A stretch of DNA of 64,000 nucleotides, taken from contig JAWZYU010000010.1 in the NCBI GenBank assembly GCA_038380435.1, forward strand, positions 40,520,135 through 40,584,134. The letters are read 5' to 3'. Position 1 is the stretch's first letter. The number at the start of each line of letters is the position of its first letter. Shown here piece by piece: positions 1 through 8,943 of this stretch. A program made the translations under genes and the position numbers. The notes under the pieces were generated by a model. It had not been told where the DNA came from. It made no database searches and saw only the letters and a program-made list of their open reading frames with translations. Source of the stretch: Ryuthela nishihirai. Taxonomy: Eukaryota; Arthropoda; Arachnida; Araneae; Heptathelidae.

Positions 1-31
1 CAGTCACCGAAGACAGCGTTAATAACCTGTG
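1..31 (+). CDS. Partial coding exon, tail of an unidentified membrane-type protein
   Basis: The first 31 bases are open in frame 1 and end at a good splice donor (TGTG|GTGAGA). They leave one base of a codon over, exactly what the exon at 682 needs, since that exon starts by completing a codon with two bases. Joined, the reading continues from ITCG into ASGGSDYSSL. The exon is cut by the window edge, so its true length is unknown. The call rests only on phase match and the donor consensus; a chance donor is possible. Confidence 0.45.
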
Positions 32-681
32 GTGAGAGAAGAACGTTTAGAAATCGAATTTTTTCATTTTATTTGTTTTCAAAAAATAAACAAGCAGGAC
101 TAGTTGATGGGGGTGCGAGTCTTCCATACATTCTTGCAAGGGGTGGGAGACCTAAAAAAAGTTTAAACCCTTGACCCAAGCAGAATGAATTCCACGATTT
201 TGCAGAACAGAATCCGAAATATTTACCAGGCTTTGGGCCCCATTCCATCTTGATTCGAGGCTGTGTGAGGATGAACCATATAAATAAGCCTTTAATGCTA
301 AAAAATATAATAACCAGAAGAGAGAAGCTTACTGCATAACGTGATAAATCAAAAGGAGTTAGCTGTGCATGCGCCAGGAGCTTCTAGCCACGTGTTGCCT
401 CAAGAAACAAGGTATGTGTGTGCTGCGTATGATACTTTTCTCACCCTACACGACATGACGTCATCTGTGATCTCATGCCCTATCTGTTTTGCTTTGAAAA
501 CATATTTCGTTCCTGGAAGCTCGCTTCGGACCGACTACTTTTGTCTCATGAGCAAACACATGTCTGCGAACCACACATTGAGAAGCATTGCAGTAGACTA
601 TATAGATTTATGATATATATCTTGAATTTTACTTGTAGGTTGTTTGAGATTGGAACTGATGATCGGTGTTATTTCTTTCAG
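32..681 (+). other. Intron, nothing recognised
   Basis: Non-coding stretch between the proposed exon ending at 31 and the acceptor TTTCTTTCAG at 672-681. Two short open frames (about 341-714) have no family resemblance and run across the splice acceptor, so I take them as chance. No repeat was recognised. Confidence 0.5.
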
Positions 682-831
682 GTGCCAGTGGTGGCTCTGA
701 CTATAGCAGTCTAGATGAAACGAAAACCAAAGAGTTTAGTTACAGCAACAACATCTATCATGCTATTGAAGAAGAAAAGCCATACCTCATCGTAAAAGAG
801 CCCATATGTGACTCAGATGGAAAAATAGAAG
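682..831 (+). CDS. Penultimate coding exon, tyrosine-motif cytoplasmic tail
   Basis: A 150-base exon bounded by a strong acceptor (TTTCTTTCAG) and a GT donor (GAAG|GTATTG). It is open throughout and encodes about 49 residues rich in Ser, Glu and Tyr. Tyrosines sit in YxxL/I/V contexts: YSSL, then YHAI followed five residues later by YLIV. The composition (acidic, no hydrophobic stretch) suits a cytoplasmic tail of a receptor. It splices in phase to the exon at 1875. I do not recognise the protein with certainty. A draper/MEGF10-type engulfment receptor or a scavenger receptor tail is possible because these carry ITAM-like motifs, but this is inference only. Confidence 0.7.
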
Positions 832-934
832 GTATTGTATAGACCATGAAGGCAAATAAATGTAACTTACATAATATATAATGGAACAGTTTCGTAAACT
901 GTTACTCTATATTTTTGTTGAGCCATAAAAAGGG

Positions 935-1244
935 TTTGGGTTGGGTTGTTTTACCTCTGAGCGGCACTTTTTTGCACACCATGGGCTAAATGGCCAGGTC
1001 ACAAGGACCCCGAAGGCTCAGAGAAGGTTGGGAGAAGGGACCCACTGAAACAATTGTTGGGAGACGGATGGTAACCTCCCGTCAAGGCCATCCAGCGTGT
1101 TCTTTAACGTGCACAGAGTATGGCTCTCACGCACACGGGGCCACGGCTTAACGTCCAATCCGACGGACGGTGGCTTTTCCAAGCCCATCGATGTCCCCTA
1201 CTGACCGTGGGAAAGAAGTTTTACGGAGATAAATCCCAACGCTG
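935..1244 (-). mobile_element. SINE-1 copy, antisense, lacks the tRNA head
   Basis: Reverse complement of the SINE-1 body from just after the tRNA-related head to the 3' tail. The tail reads GGTAAAACAACCCAACCCAA on the - strand. Loss of the 5' head fits incomplete target-primed reverse transcription. The body is close to the 1404 copy, including the segment GTGCACGTTAAAGAACACGC. Confidence 0.85.
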
Positions 1245-1403
1245 ACGTACAGTATCCTCTGATCTCTACCATTTAATAATATAATTGTATATTTTGTTCC
1301 ATATTGCATTTGTAAATTACTACATCGTACTCCTTGTTGAATAAATGGAAATTGGCTGAATTCTAATCATTATGATATGGGTAGAAGTACTACTTCTTTT
1401 TAG

Positions 1404-1773
1404 GGCGGGGGTGGCTCAGTCGGTAGCGCGCCAGGCTCGTAATCTGCAGTTCCCAGGTTCGAGTCCCAGCTGGGTCAGCGTTGGGATTTATCTCCGTAAA
1501 ACTTCTTGCCCACGGTCAGTAGGGGACACCGATGGGCTTTGAAAGGCTGACGTCCGTCGGATGCGACGTTAAGACGTGGCCCCATGTGCGGGAGAGTCAT
1601 ACCCTGTGCACGTTAAAGAACACGCTGGATGGCCTTGACGGGAGGCTCCCATCTGTCTCCCAACAGCTGTTCCAGTGGGTCCCCTCCCCCAACCTTCTCT
1701 GAGCCTTCGGGCTCCATGTGACCTGGCCATTTAGCCCATGGTGTGGAAAAAAGTGCCGCTCAGAGGTAAAACA
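1404..1773 (+). mobile_element. SINE-1, full length, with 15-bp target duplication
   Basis: A 370-base tRNA-derived SINE flanked by identical 15-base direct repeats (ACTACTTCTTTTTAG at 1389-1403 and 1774-1788). The head has a perfect A box (TGGCTCAGTCGG) and B box (GGTTCGAGTCC). The anticodon-loop position reads CTCGTAA, pointing to a tRNA-Thr(CGT)-like ancestor. The body follows, then a short tail ending GGTAAAACA. It lies in an intron of the + strand gene. Target duplication and intact boxes make this the best reference copy in the window. Confidence 0.95.
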
Positions 1774-1874
1774 ACTACTTCTTTTTAGAAGTTTTTTGCC
1801 ACGAAAAATTAAATATATTTGTTTAATCGGACAGTAATATGTGCTATTAATATGCCATTCTGTACATCTTTCAG

Positions 1875-1978
1875 GTGACTCTTACGACTATGACCACTTA
1901 AAACGTGAGTTACCCTTAAATGCAGCAGAGCCTCCTGGCGAAGGAAACCTGAAGACTGAATGTGTAGTCAGCAATTAA
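1875..1978 (+). CDS. Terminal coding exon, tyrosine-motif cytoplasmic tail
   Basis: The exon begins after acceptor CATCTTTCAG, completes the glycine codon split from the exon ending at 831, and runs 34 codons to TAA at 1976-1978. The reading is GDSYDYDHLKREL through to a C-terminus ending CVVSN. It contains another YxxL motif (YDHL) next to an acidic YDYD run. With the previous exon this gives four YxxL/I/V motifs in about 85 residues. The identity of the gene is not established. The 3' UTR follows and has been invaded by SINE-2. Confidence 0.72.
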
Positions 1979-3247
1979 GTAGTGAACCCCATTTATCCAA
2001 AGAATCTGCTGCAAACACTTGGTGAAGAATGTCAGTGCAACTCTCATCATTTCTGCAGTGAGACTGTCATCACGGCCGTCTGGGCTAGCTGTGATAATCA
2101 TCAACTGTCATCATTTAGAGGTTTAGAGCCAAAACTGGTGATTTTTGTTTTAACATTGCAAAAATGGATTCACGAATATTCGGCATTCTATAAGTGCCGA
2201 AAGGGACTACGGCCAATGCTCACTTTTCTTCACACCCATAATTTTTAAACCTAACAATGTACTTCTCATAGCCGTAGAGTGATTAGCGTGCTTGGCTACT
2301 GATCAAAAGGGACCTGGGTTCGAGCCCCGGATAAGTCATGGACGTTTGTGTTGTCTATCTGCTGAGGTCTGGCCTTCCTCTCAAACCTTCTACTAAGGCT
2401 TATAAACTGACAGGCTCCTGTCAGACCTCTGTGGCAAACAGCTGCTTGAGGGGGGATATATTTATAGCAATGTACTTCTTTCTAATGACATCGCAACTGT
2501 TTCAGGAAGAAAAATTTACAAATGTTTTCTCAGTTCTGTTGTCCTTCTCCCAGTTGCATTCATAAGAAGAATCGTTGAAGTTCTTCGTCTGAATATGTTC
2601 CTGATTTATAAACTGAAAACCAGTTCGTGAAGTACTTTAAGCTTAATTCATGAAGTGGCTGTGTGTTGATGAAGTGGCAGGTATGGTTCTAAAGATCAAA
2701 AGAATTTGCTTCTACACCTGAAGGTCTGATGCGAGTTGTCAGTAGACTCTCAGTGATTCAGAAATCCATCTTTACGCCATTTTCTTTATAAAAGTTATTC
2801 ATTTTCATATTTTTATACAGTATTTTAATATTGTCTGACAAACTGTAAAATTTTATTCCTTAAACAAATTAGGAAACATATTATATAAAAACTACTATTA
2901 TGAAAGTGTATATTTACTTTATACATAATGTTTCTCTCCTACAATACATGAAGTATTCCATATGTAAAATCAGAATTTTGTAATAGTTTCGAACATATAT
3001 AATAGTGATTAAATTTATTTTAAATTCAAATGTTGTCTAAATTAGATTTCGTACAGACACGAGAACGAATCTAATGCATTTTTTTAAGTGTTAGCAGCTT
3101 CCCCATTTTCTAATAGATTTTCAACAAGGATTCGTTATTTGCTAAGAAATAATATTGTTTCAGCCCCGGATATTTTGTACTTCTTTCTAATGACATGGAA
3201 ACTGTTTCAATTTCGATATCCTTGTTTCAAAGGTTCTCGTTACTGTG
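1979..3247 (+). other. Probable 3' UTR and intergenic DNA
   Basis: AT-rich sequence after the stop codon. It includes SINE-2 at 2267-2467 and a 33-base near-perfect direct repeat (2472-2504 and 3177-3209, two mismatches). No convincing coding frame; small open frames overlap the SINE. A polyadenylation site was not placed. Confidence 0.5.
2267..2467 (+). mobile_element. SINE-2, with 12-bp target duplication
   Basis: A 201-base tRNA-derived SINE flanked by CAATGTACTTCT at 2255-2266 and 2468-2479. The head reads GAGTGATTAGCGTGC and then GGGTTCGAGCCCC, like a class II (Ser/Leu-type) tRNA with a GGTTCGAGCCC B box. The body carries the family signature GACAGGCTCCTGTCAGACC and CAGCTGCTTGAGGGGG. 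It lies in the probable 3' UTR of the + strand gene. Confidence 0.92.
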
Positions 3248-3255
3248 ATTTCAAG

Positions 3256-4330
3256 CAGGGGTGTAGCGAAGAACTATGGTTGGGGGGGAGAGAAATGAAA
3301 ATTTTTCCAACTCGGAAATCGTATTTTGCCAACTGAGAAAAATAACACTTTTACATAATTATGTCTATGTCAAGGACGTACCAAGATTTGGTTTTTTCGC
3401 TCCGTGGTGGGTGGGGGTTTTTTACATCTCACCTGATTTTAACCAAGTCACTTTGAATTTTCCCATCTCCACTAGATTTTGCCAACTCTTCTTAATTTCC
3501 CAAAACTAATCTCAATTTTCACAATTCGCCTATATTTTACCAAGTGGATTCCAATTTTGCCAACTCGCCGTAATTTTACAGAAAAAAATTACAATTTTTA
3601 CATCTTTCCTGAATTTGCCAAGTCACTTCGAATTTTATCAACTCTCCTTAATTGCACAAAAAAGCCCAATTTTCACAACTCCCTGTATTTTACCAAGTGG
3701 CTTCGAATTTTGCCAACTTGCCATAATTTTACAGCAAAATTCCCAATTTTTACATTTTACCTGAATTTTACCAAGTCACTTCGAATTTTTCCAACTCTCC
3801 TAGATTTTGCCAAGTTTTCTCGATTTTCTCAACTCTCCATAATTTTACAAAACCAATCCCAATTTTCACAACTCGCCTGTATTTTACCAAGTGGATTCGA
3901 ATTTTGCCAGCTTCCCTACATTTTGTCAAGTGCCTCAATTTTGCCAACTCGCCATAATTTAACAGAAAAAAAAAATCCCAATTTTTACACCTCACCTGAA
4001 TTTTGCCAAGCCACTCCGAATTTTCCCAACTCCCCAAGATTTCGCGAAGTTACTCCGAATTTTGCAAAGTTGTAACGATTTTGCCAACTCACTTGTATTT
4101 TACTAACTGCTTCGAATTTTACCAACTGATCTAGATTTTTCCCATCTCGATTTTCCCAATTGTCCTAGATTTGCCAAGTTGCCTCGTTTTGCTAACTCCT
4201 TTTAATTTTACAGAAACAAAATCCAACTTTTCCCAACTCACCTAATTTAACAAAGACGCTTCGAATTTTTCCAACTCCGGTTTACTTTTTTTAGGGGGAG
4301 CTTCCTCCTCCCCCCTTAGCTAAGCCCCTG
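3256..4330. mobile_element. hAT-type non-autonomous element carrying a minisatellite
   Basis: Flanked by an 8-base direct repeat ATTTCAAG (3248-3255 and 4331-4338), the target-site length of hAT transposons. The ends are inverted: left CAGGGGTGTAGCGAAG, right (reverse complement) CAGGGGCTTAGCTAAG. CAGGGG ends are common in hAT elements. There is no transposase; the interior is almost entirely a degenerate minisatellite. An open frame of 198 codons inside it is a by-product of the repeat and not a gene. Confidence 0.85.
3440..4280. repeat. Degenerate minisatellite inside the hAT element
   Basis: Dozens of short units of roughly 18-27 bases built on CGAATTTTGCCAACTCGCC and variants such as ATTTTACCAAGTGGATTC. 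A higher-order repetition is visible: TATTTTACCAAGTGG recurs near 3533, 3690 and 3881, a spacing of about 155-195 bases. Units are diverged, so this is an old or drifting array. Confidence 0.85.
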
Positions 4331-4338
4331 ATTTCAAG

Positions 4339-4826
4339 GTTTACTCCAAAGCAGCAAAAAAAACTAAACCAACAAATTTTACGAGCCGCAAATTATAATC
4401 TTTATTGGGTCAAAGGCCATAATAAGAAATAAGAAACTGCAGATTATTTTATTAGCAAAAATAAAACCTTAGCCTATAATTCTAAAACAGGTTTCTTCTA
4501 GTGTATACAATAAAACTATTGAAAAGAAGTATTAAAAAATCTGACATTTTTCAGGTGACTTTTGAGTTTGAGTCTTCTCGACTAACTATTTAAATTTGTA
4601 GGGTACTTAGAGAATTTCAATTGCATAAGTGCTTTGAAACTACCGCCTGCCAATTTGCTTTGGTGCTTGTTTCTAACGAAAATCATAAAAACTTCTAGAG
4701 TTGAATGTTGAACCAAAAAGCGTCAAGAGCCACTTTTTCGAGTGCGCAGAGCCGTCGGTTCCCGACCCCTAATCCCTAGATAAACCCCAACCAACCTAGA
4801 CAAGTTGACAAAAAAAAATGGGATAA
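4339..4826. other. AT-rich, nothing recognised
   Basis: No coding frame, splice-site pair or repeat I could recognise. It separates the hAT element from a pair of SINE-1 copies. Confidence 0.4.
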
Positions 4827-5054
4827 CGGTTGTGGTGTTTCACTTCTGAGAGGCAGTTTTTCTCACATAATAAGTTAGTGGCGGGCACAAATACTCCAAG
4901 GGCTCAGAGAAGTTTAGAGGATGAGGACTCACTGGACAGCTCTAAGAAAACAGATGGTAGCCTCCCATCAAGGCCATACAGTGCGTTCTTTATTGTTCAC
5001 AGGATATGGCTCTCCTGCACACTGACTGACCCACTGCTTAATATCCCATCCAAC
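4827..5054 (-). mobile_element. SINE-1 copy, antisense, 5' truncated and diverged
   Basis: Reverse complement of the SINE-1 body (GGCTCAGAGAAG, GGTAGCCTCCCATCAAGGCC, AAGGACCACTG-like landmarks), breaking off at about 5054 before the tRNA head. It directly abuts a sense SINE-1, giving an inverted SINE pair. Confidence 0.75.
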
Positions 5055-5440
5055 AGGGGGTGGGGGATGGATTGGCTTAATCCGTAGCAGAACAAGCTCG
5101 TAATCTGCAATTCCCAGTTTTCGAATGCTACCTTGGAGAGCGTTGAGATTTATCTCTGCTAAACCCCTACCCTACTCTCGGTCAGAAAAGGGTCACCAAT
5201 GTACTTGGAAAGGCTGCCGTCCTTAGGATGTGATATTATGCCGTGGTTTCGTATTCAAGAAAACAATTACCCTGTGTGCATTAAAGAACATGCTGCATGG
5301 CCTGTCGGGAGGCTCCCACCTGTCTCCTAACAACTATCCAGTGAGTCCCTTTCCCCAACCTTCTCCGAGCCCTTGAGTCGTAACCTGGTCCTTTAGCTCA
5401 TTGTGTGCAAAAAAAGTGCCGCTCAGAGGTAAAGTAATCC
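5055..5440 (+). mobile_element. SINE-1 copy, sense, full length but diverged
   Basis: Starts with a degraded tRNA head (GATTGGCTTAATCCG, GCTCGTAATCTGCA, damaged B box TTTTCGAATGC). It continues through the body to GCCGCTCAGAGGTAAAGTAATCC. Together with the antisense copy at 4827-5054 it forms a near head-to-head inverted pair. Confidence 0.8.
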
Positions 5441-5467
5441 AATTCATCAAAGATTTCATCTGGTGGT

Positions 5468-5791
5468 CCCAGGGTCGGATCTAAGAGGGAGGGGCATACC
5501 CTTGAGAATGCAGTCAGGGTAATAATCGGGGGAAAGAAATTATTAAGCTTGTGCATACATCATGCATTTTTCAAAATATTTTAAGACCTCAAAACGGGTG
5601 GGGGAAATGCTATACTTCAATGGAAATCCTCTCTGCTCCCCACCCCATTTTTTTTTTGCCTGGGAACATCCTGACAGAGACATAATTAAATTTATGTACT
5701 TATTTTCGCAGTTGGAAAAATTTGATTTCCGAGTTGGAAAATTTTCGTTCTCTCCTCCCTCCCCCACAATCATAGTCCCTTCGCTATGTGC
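5468..5791. repeat. Fragment related to the hAT element, inverted
   Basis: On the - strand, 5791 down to about 5660 reads GCGAAGGGACTATGATTGTGG, then AAAATTTTCCAACTCGGAAATC, then ACATAATTAAATTTATG-like sequence. This matches the 5' part of the element at 3256-3390 (GCGAAGAACTATGGTTGGGG, AACTCGGAAATCG, ACATAATTATGTC). The left side begins CAGGGTCGGATCTAAGAGGG. No matching 8-base target duplication was found, so the ends are uncertain. Confidence 0.6.
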
Positions 5792-6039
5792 CTGAATATA
5801 TCATTCAAAAGGCGAATTATTTACTTCTTCCTATAGAAAATGTTTAACTGTCATTATTATTATAATTAAAACTGCACTGCCATTCATTGCATTTACATTC
5901 AAATGCATGTGTAAAACTGGCCTCACACAATTAGATTTGGAGTCAAGCCAGCCCGGCCCTTAAGTCCAAGAGCAATGTATTCGGGGGTGAGGAAGATTCA
6001 GTTCGAAGATCATCCGTATCGAACCTTCGAAATTGCATG

Positions 6040-6215
6040 CTTGACTGGTGATCAAAGGTACGAGAGCTTGAACCCCTGATAAGGCACGGATCTTTTCTTC
6101 TTTCGTGTTTTTCCTCAGGTGTTGCCGTCCTCACAGATCTTCTCTTTGGCGTATTATGCTGATAGATTCTCGTTAGACCTATGTGGGAAGGAGCAGCTTG
6201 GGGGGTAATTGTTAT
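6040..6215 (+). mobile_element. SINE-2 copy, old
   Basis: Diverged SINE-2 landmarks in order: TTGACTGGTGATCAAAGG, GAGCTTGAACCCCTGATAAGG (decayed B box), TCTTTCGTGTTTTTCCTC, TATTATGCTGATAGATTC and GGAGCAGCTTGGGGGG. The head is damaged. Confidence 0.7.
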
Positions 6216-7390
6216 TAATTTAATGCCTATTGCTTTATAAACTGTTTGATTTAATTTTTGAGATCAATCGCTGCTTTTAATATCCCTGTTTACATAACTC
6301 TTTAAATACTGAACGAATATTGTTGGAAATTGAGATTTCAATAGATTAGATTGAAATCTCTCTCCCTGTTGATATAACGTTGATAATTTATGTTCTACAT
6401 TAAGTGACAAATGAATCTACATACCTTCGTATATTCATTTCGGAGTATTTCAAAAGAGCTGTCTCCCTAAAAGGAGCTCCTCCGTAAAGTGAGTTACTCT
6501 TCTGCAACATAAAATGGATAAATTTTTTTTTTTTAATTTAAAAAAAGTCTTCCTGTAATCGGCTCCAGATCTAGGGAAAGAGTTACTTTATACTGGACAC
6601 GTACCTACAAAATATTTCCGCTGGTGGAAGACATCAAAATTAATTAAGTATAAAACTCAATGTAGATTAATATTTTACCTACTTCTGATAAAATTTAGGT
6701 TTGCAAGCAATATAATAATAATCGGAATCAGGTTTAAAACAAATGAACACACAAAAGAAATTCGTTTCTTGTAGTTCACCTTTTTTTTCAGTCTTGAAAT
6801 TCTGTGTAAGATGGTGTGGGGAACATGTGTGTGTGTGTCGAAGGGGGAGCTGAGATTCCACTACAAGTATTTGCATGTTCTCATACATTCCTGAAATTAT
6901 TTTTCTGAAAGCGTGAAGAAAATCGCTTTGAAAGTCCTGAAGTGGTTGGTAATTCTCTGAAAGCGCAACTAAATCGTTCTTCGGCTGTAATATTTTTTCT
7001 CATTAATAAATTAAAAAAAACCCTCAAGCATGTATTTGACACGCGCAAAATAACAAGTCGCTCCAATTGTGAACACGTTCGTTTCGGTTTTAAACAGTTC
7101 ATCCGTAAATAATCACTGAGAACATTCCTTCAGCTTTCTCAAGAAACGTATCAGAAAAACCGATCTCGCTTTCGATGACAGAATATAGTCCACTTTTTTC
7201 GTTTCGGTTCGTAACTTTCAAGCAGCCTATTTTTTTCCCCATTCAGTAAATAATGATAAAGCTTAAAAAAAAACTGGAAGATTAATTACACGGTGTGATA
7301 AGTTCCTTTTGAGGTTTCCTATAATAAAAAAACGTATTAAAATAAAATAATGAAACAAAAAAAAATAGAAAACTACATATCTTACTGTAT
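6216..7390. other. AT-rich, mostly unrecognised
   Basis: No gene seen. At 6310-6360 the sequence AATACTGAACGAATATTGTTGGAAATTGAG resembles one arm of the foldback repeat found around 43.7 and 46.3 kb (AATACTGAAGGAATATTG). A short GT run lies at about 6825-6838. Confidence 0.4.
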
Positions 7391-7592
7391 GCGCCCTAAA
7401 AAGTAGAAAATAAACCTAAAACGTATCTATGGTGCAATCAGTCACTGAATTCGTATTCACTTCAAAGGAAGATAGGGCGCCGGCAATCATGTTGAGTAGG
7501 TAAATCGGCGCCTTATTTTGAAGTGAATACGAATACAGTGACTGATTGCACCATTGATACGTTTCAGGTTTATTTTCTACTCTTTATGGTGC
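7391..7592. mobile_element. Foldback (palindromic) element, copy 1
   Basis: Two arms of about 76 bases, 7391-7466 and 7517-7592, are inverted copies of each other with only a handful of mismatches. Landmarks are TATGGTGCAATCAGTCACTG versus CAGTGACTGATTGCACCAT, and AAAATAAACC versus GGTTTATTTT. The arms continue inward through GGCGCC with a small gap, leaving a loop of about 25 bases. A second copy lies at 61714-61907. It has no coding capacity. Confidence 0.9.
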
Positions 7593-7712
7593 ATATAGGA
7601 AGATGGGTATTTCTTAAATTTTTTAATTTATGTCTATTTTTTCTTTGTCACTAATAACCTACTTTCAGAAATTTTCGTAAGAATCGATCCCATTTTTCTT
7701 ACCAATTTTTCT

Positions 7713-7732
7713 GGTTGGTTGGTTGGTTGGTT
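7713..7732. repeat. (CCAA)n tail of the LINE
   Basis: TTGG repeated about five times on the + strand, that is CCAA repeats on the element strand, directly after the 3' end sequence CCCTAAACAACC. Simple-repeat tails replace poly(A) in many I- and R1-related elements. Confidence 0.85.
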
Positions 7733-7745
7733 GTTTAGGGTTTTA

Positions 7746-7778
7746 TGGCGCATTAGCATCTAAGGCTATAATGCGCCA
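7746..7778 (-). other. 3'-terminal hairpin of the LINE
   Basis: A perfect 10-base inverted repeat, TGGCGCATTA (7746-7755) and TAATGCGCCA (7769-7778), with a 13-base loop, about 14 bases from the tail. Conserved 3' stem-loops serve as reverse-transcriptase recognition sites in several LINE groups; that role here is inferred. Confidence 0.75.
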
Positions 7779-7850
7779 AACGAATGTCCAAAATGTAAAA
7801 AGATAATAGTCATGAAACCCTCAACCAATTTTTAAAAATAAACTAGAAAT

Positions 7851-8861
7851 TTAACAAGACAAAGGTAGAACAATAAAATGACAAGAAGTGAAAAACAATA
7901 AGCAGATGTAGAAATATTTTGTAAAAATAAAAGCAACCAGGTGTAAACAACCTGGTATAATCATATATATAATAAATAGTAGAGTAAAACTATAGACGAG
8001 TAAAACAACCTGTAAATTGAAAAAATTGAAAGACAGCGTTAAAACAACAATGATCAGATAACAAATGTCCGAGTGTAAGGGACTCGGACGTAAAATTATG
8101 AAAGTAAAATACAAACGTCGTTCTAGATTAAAACATGGGCAATGAATTAAAATATGTTTGATAGTTAAAATGGTGTCACAAAACACACACTTAGGTACGT
8201 CGTCCGCCCGTAAAAGAAACGAATGAGTAATAAACGTGTGACCTAAGCGGAGCCGAGCAAGTACAACTTCCTCCTTGCGATTCCTGCAGTAACAAGACTG
8301 CCATAGTTTGATGATAGGTTTGATCTCAAAGAGCTTGTTCGTTAGCTGTTCTGACCAAGATCTCTGCCACCGTGACCAGAGCTCGATGGTAAAATGCTGC
8401 CGGAAATCCAGATAGGGAACCGGCAACGGAGTGCCGGACAGGGGCGTGGCTGATTTGGCAGCAGAATCTGCCAAGTCATTGCCCCTGATACCGACGTGAC
8501 CAGGCACCCAATAGAAGAGAACATTAGTTGTGGCTGCCATACGATGTAGCTGCTGGCGGATCTTAGTAAGAACTGGGTGAGGCCGATGCCTCACAGAGAT
8601 CAAAGCCTGTAGCGAGCTAAGCGAGTCAGTGTAAAGCACACACCGATGATGATGCTTAGCCGCCACGTGGTCCAAGGCGAGACTGATAGCGTGCAACTCT
8701 GCAGTGAAGATGGAACACTGCAGTAGGATCTGGTCTGCAATGATTACATCACAGCAGACCATGGCCGATCCCACTGATTTGCCAGACTTCGAGCCATCTG
8801 TAAAGATAGGCAAGAAGTCCGGATGCGCAGCCCAATGGCTGGCAAAGAGTTGTTGGCACAC
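7851..8861 (-). pseudogene. LINE RNase H domain and CCHC knuckle
   Basis: An open frame of 336 codons. RNase H motifs are all present: FTDGS (Asp), FTAELHAI (Glu), YTDSLSSLQAL (Asp), then WVPGHVGIRGNDLAD (His/Asp). After it a knuckle C-x2-C-x7-H-x4-C (CVFCDTILTIKHILIHC) marks the end of the pol protein; residues beyond are read-through into the 3' UTR. The domain itself looks catalytically complete. It is cut off from the reverse transcriptase by a frameshift near 8.9 kb, so I class it as part of a dead element. Confidence 0.88.
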
Positions 8862-8943
8862 ACAGTCGGGTGTAAAGGCCTTCCCCGTCCTGCACAGGGA
8901 AAAATCACAGGAAGGGGAAACAGCGAGCCATAGTGGAAGTGGC

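Larger units (their letters stand above)
832..1874 (+). other. Intron carrying two SINE-1 copies
   Basis: The intron lies between donor 832 and acceptor CATCTTTCAG (1865-1874). It holds an antisense 5'-truncated SINE-1 (about 935-1244) and a sense full-length SINE-1 (1404-1773) in opposite orientations. In the pre-mRNA these could pair over roughly 300 bases. No other feature was seen. Confidence 0.7.

Noticed and set aside
341..714. Two overlapping small + strand open frames
   Set aside because: They cross the strong splice acceptor at 681, have no recognisable motifs and lie in the intron of the tyrosine-motif gene.
1404..1480. tRNA gene (tRNA-Thr-like) at the heads of SINE-1 copies
   Set aside because: Both promoter boxes are present but the acceptor stem does not close, and the sequence continues into a repeated SINE body with target duplications.
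3479..4075. 198-codon + strand open frame and an antisense partner in the same place
   Set aside because: It lies wholly within the degenerate minisatellite; the repetitive F-T-K-x-L-R-I protein is a by-product of the repeat unit.
3440..4280. CRISPR-like array
   Set aside because: Units are degenerate, without constant repeats or unique spacers of fixed length, and the context is a eukaryotic transposon.
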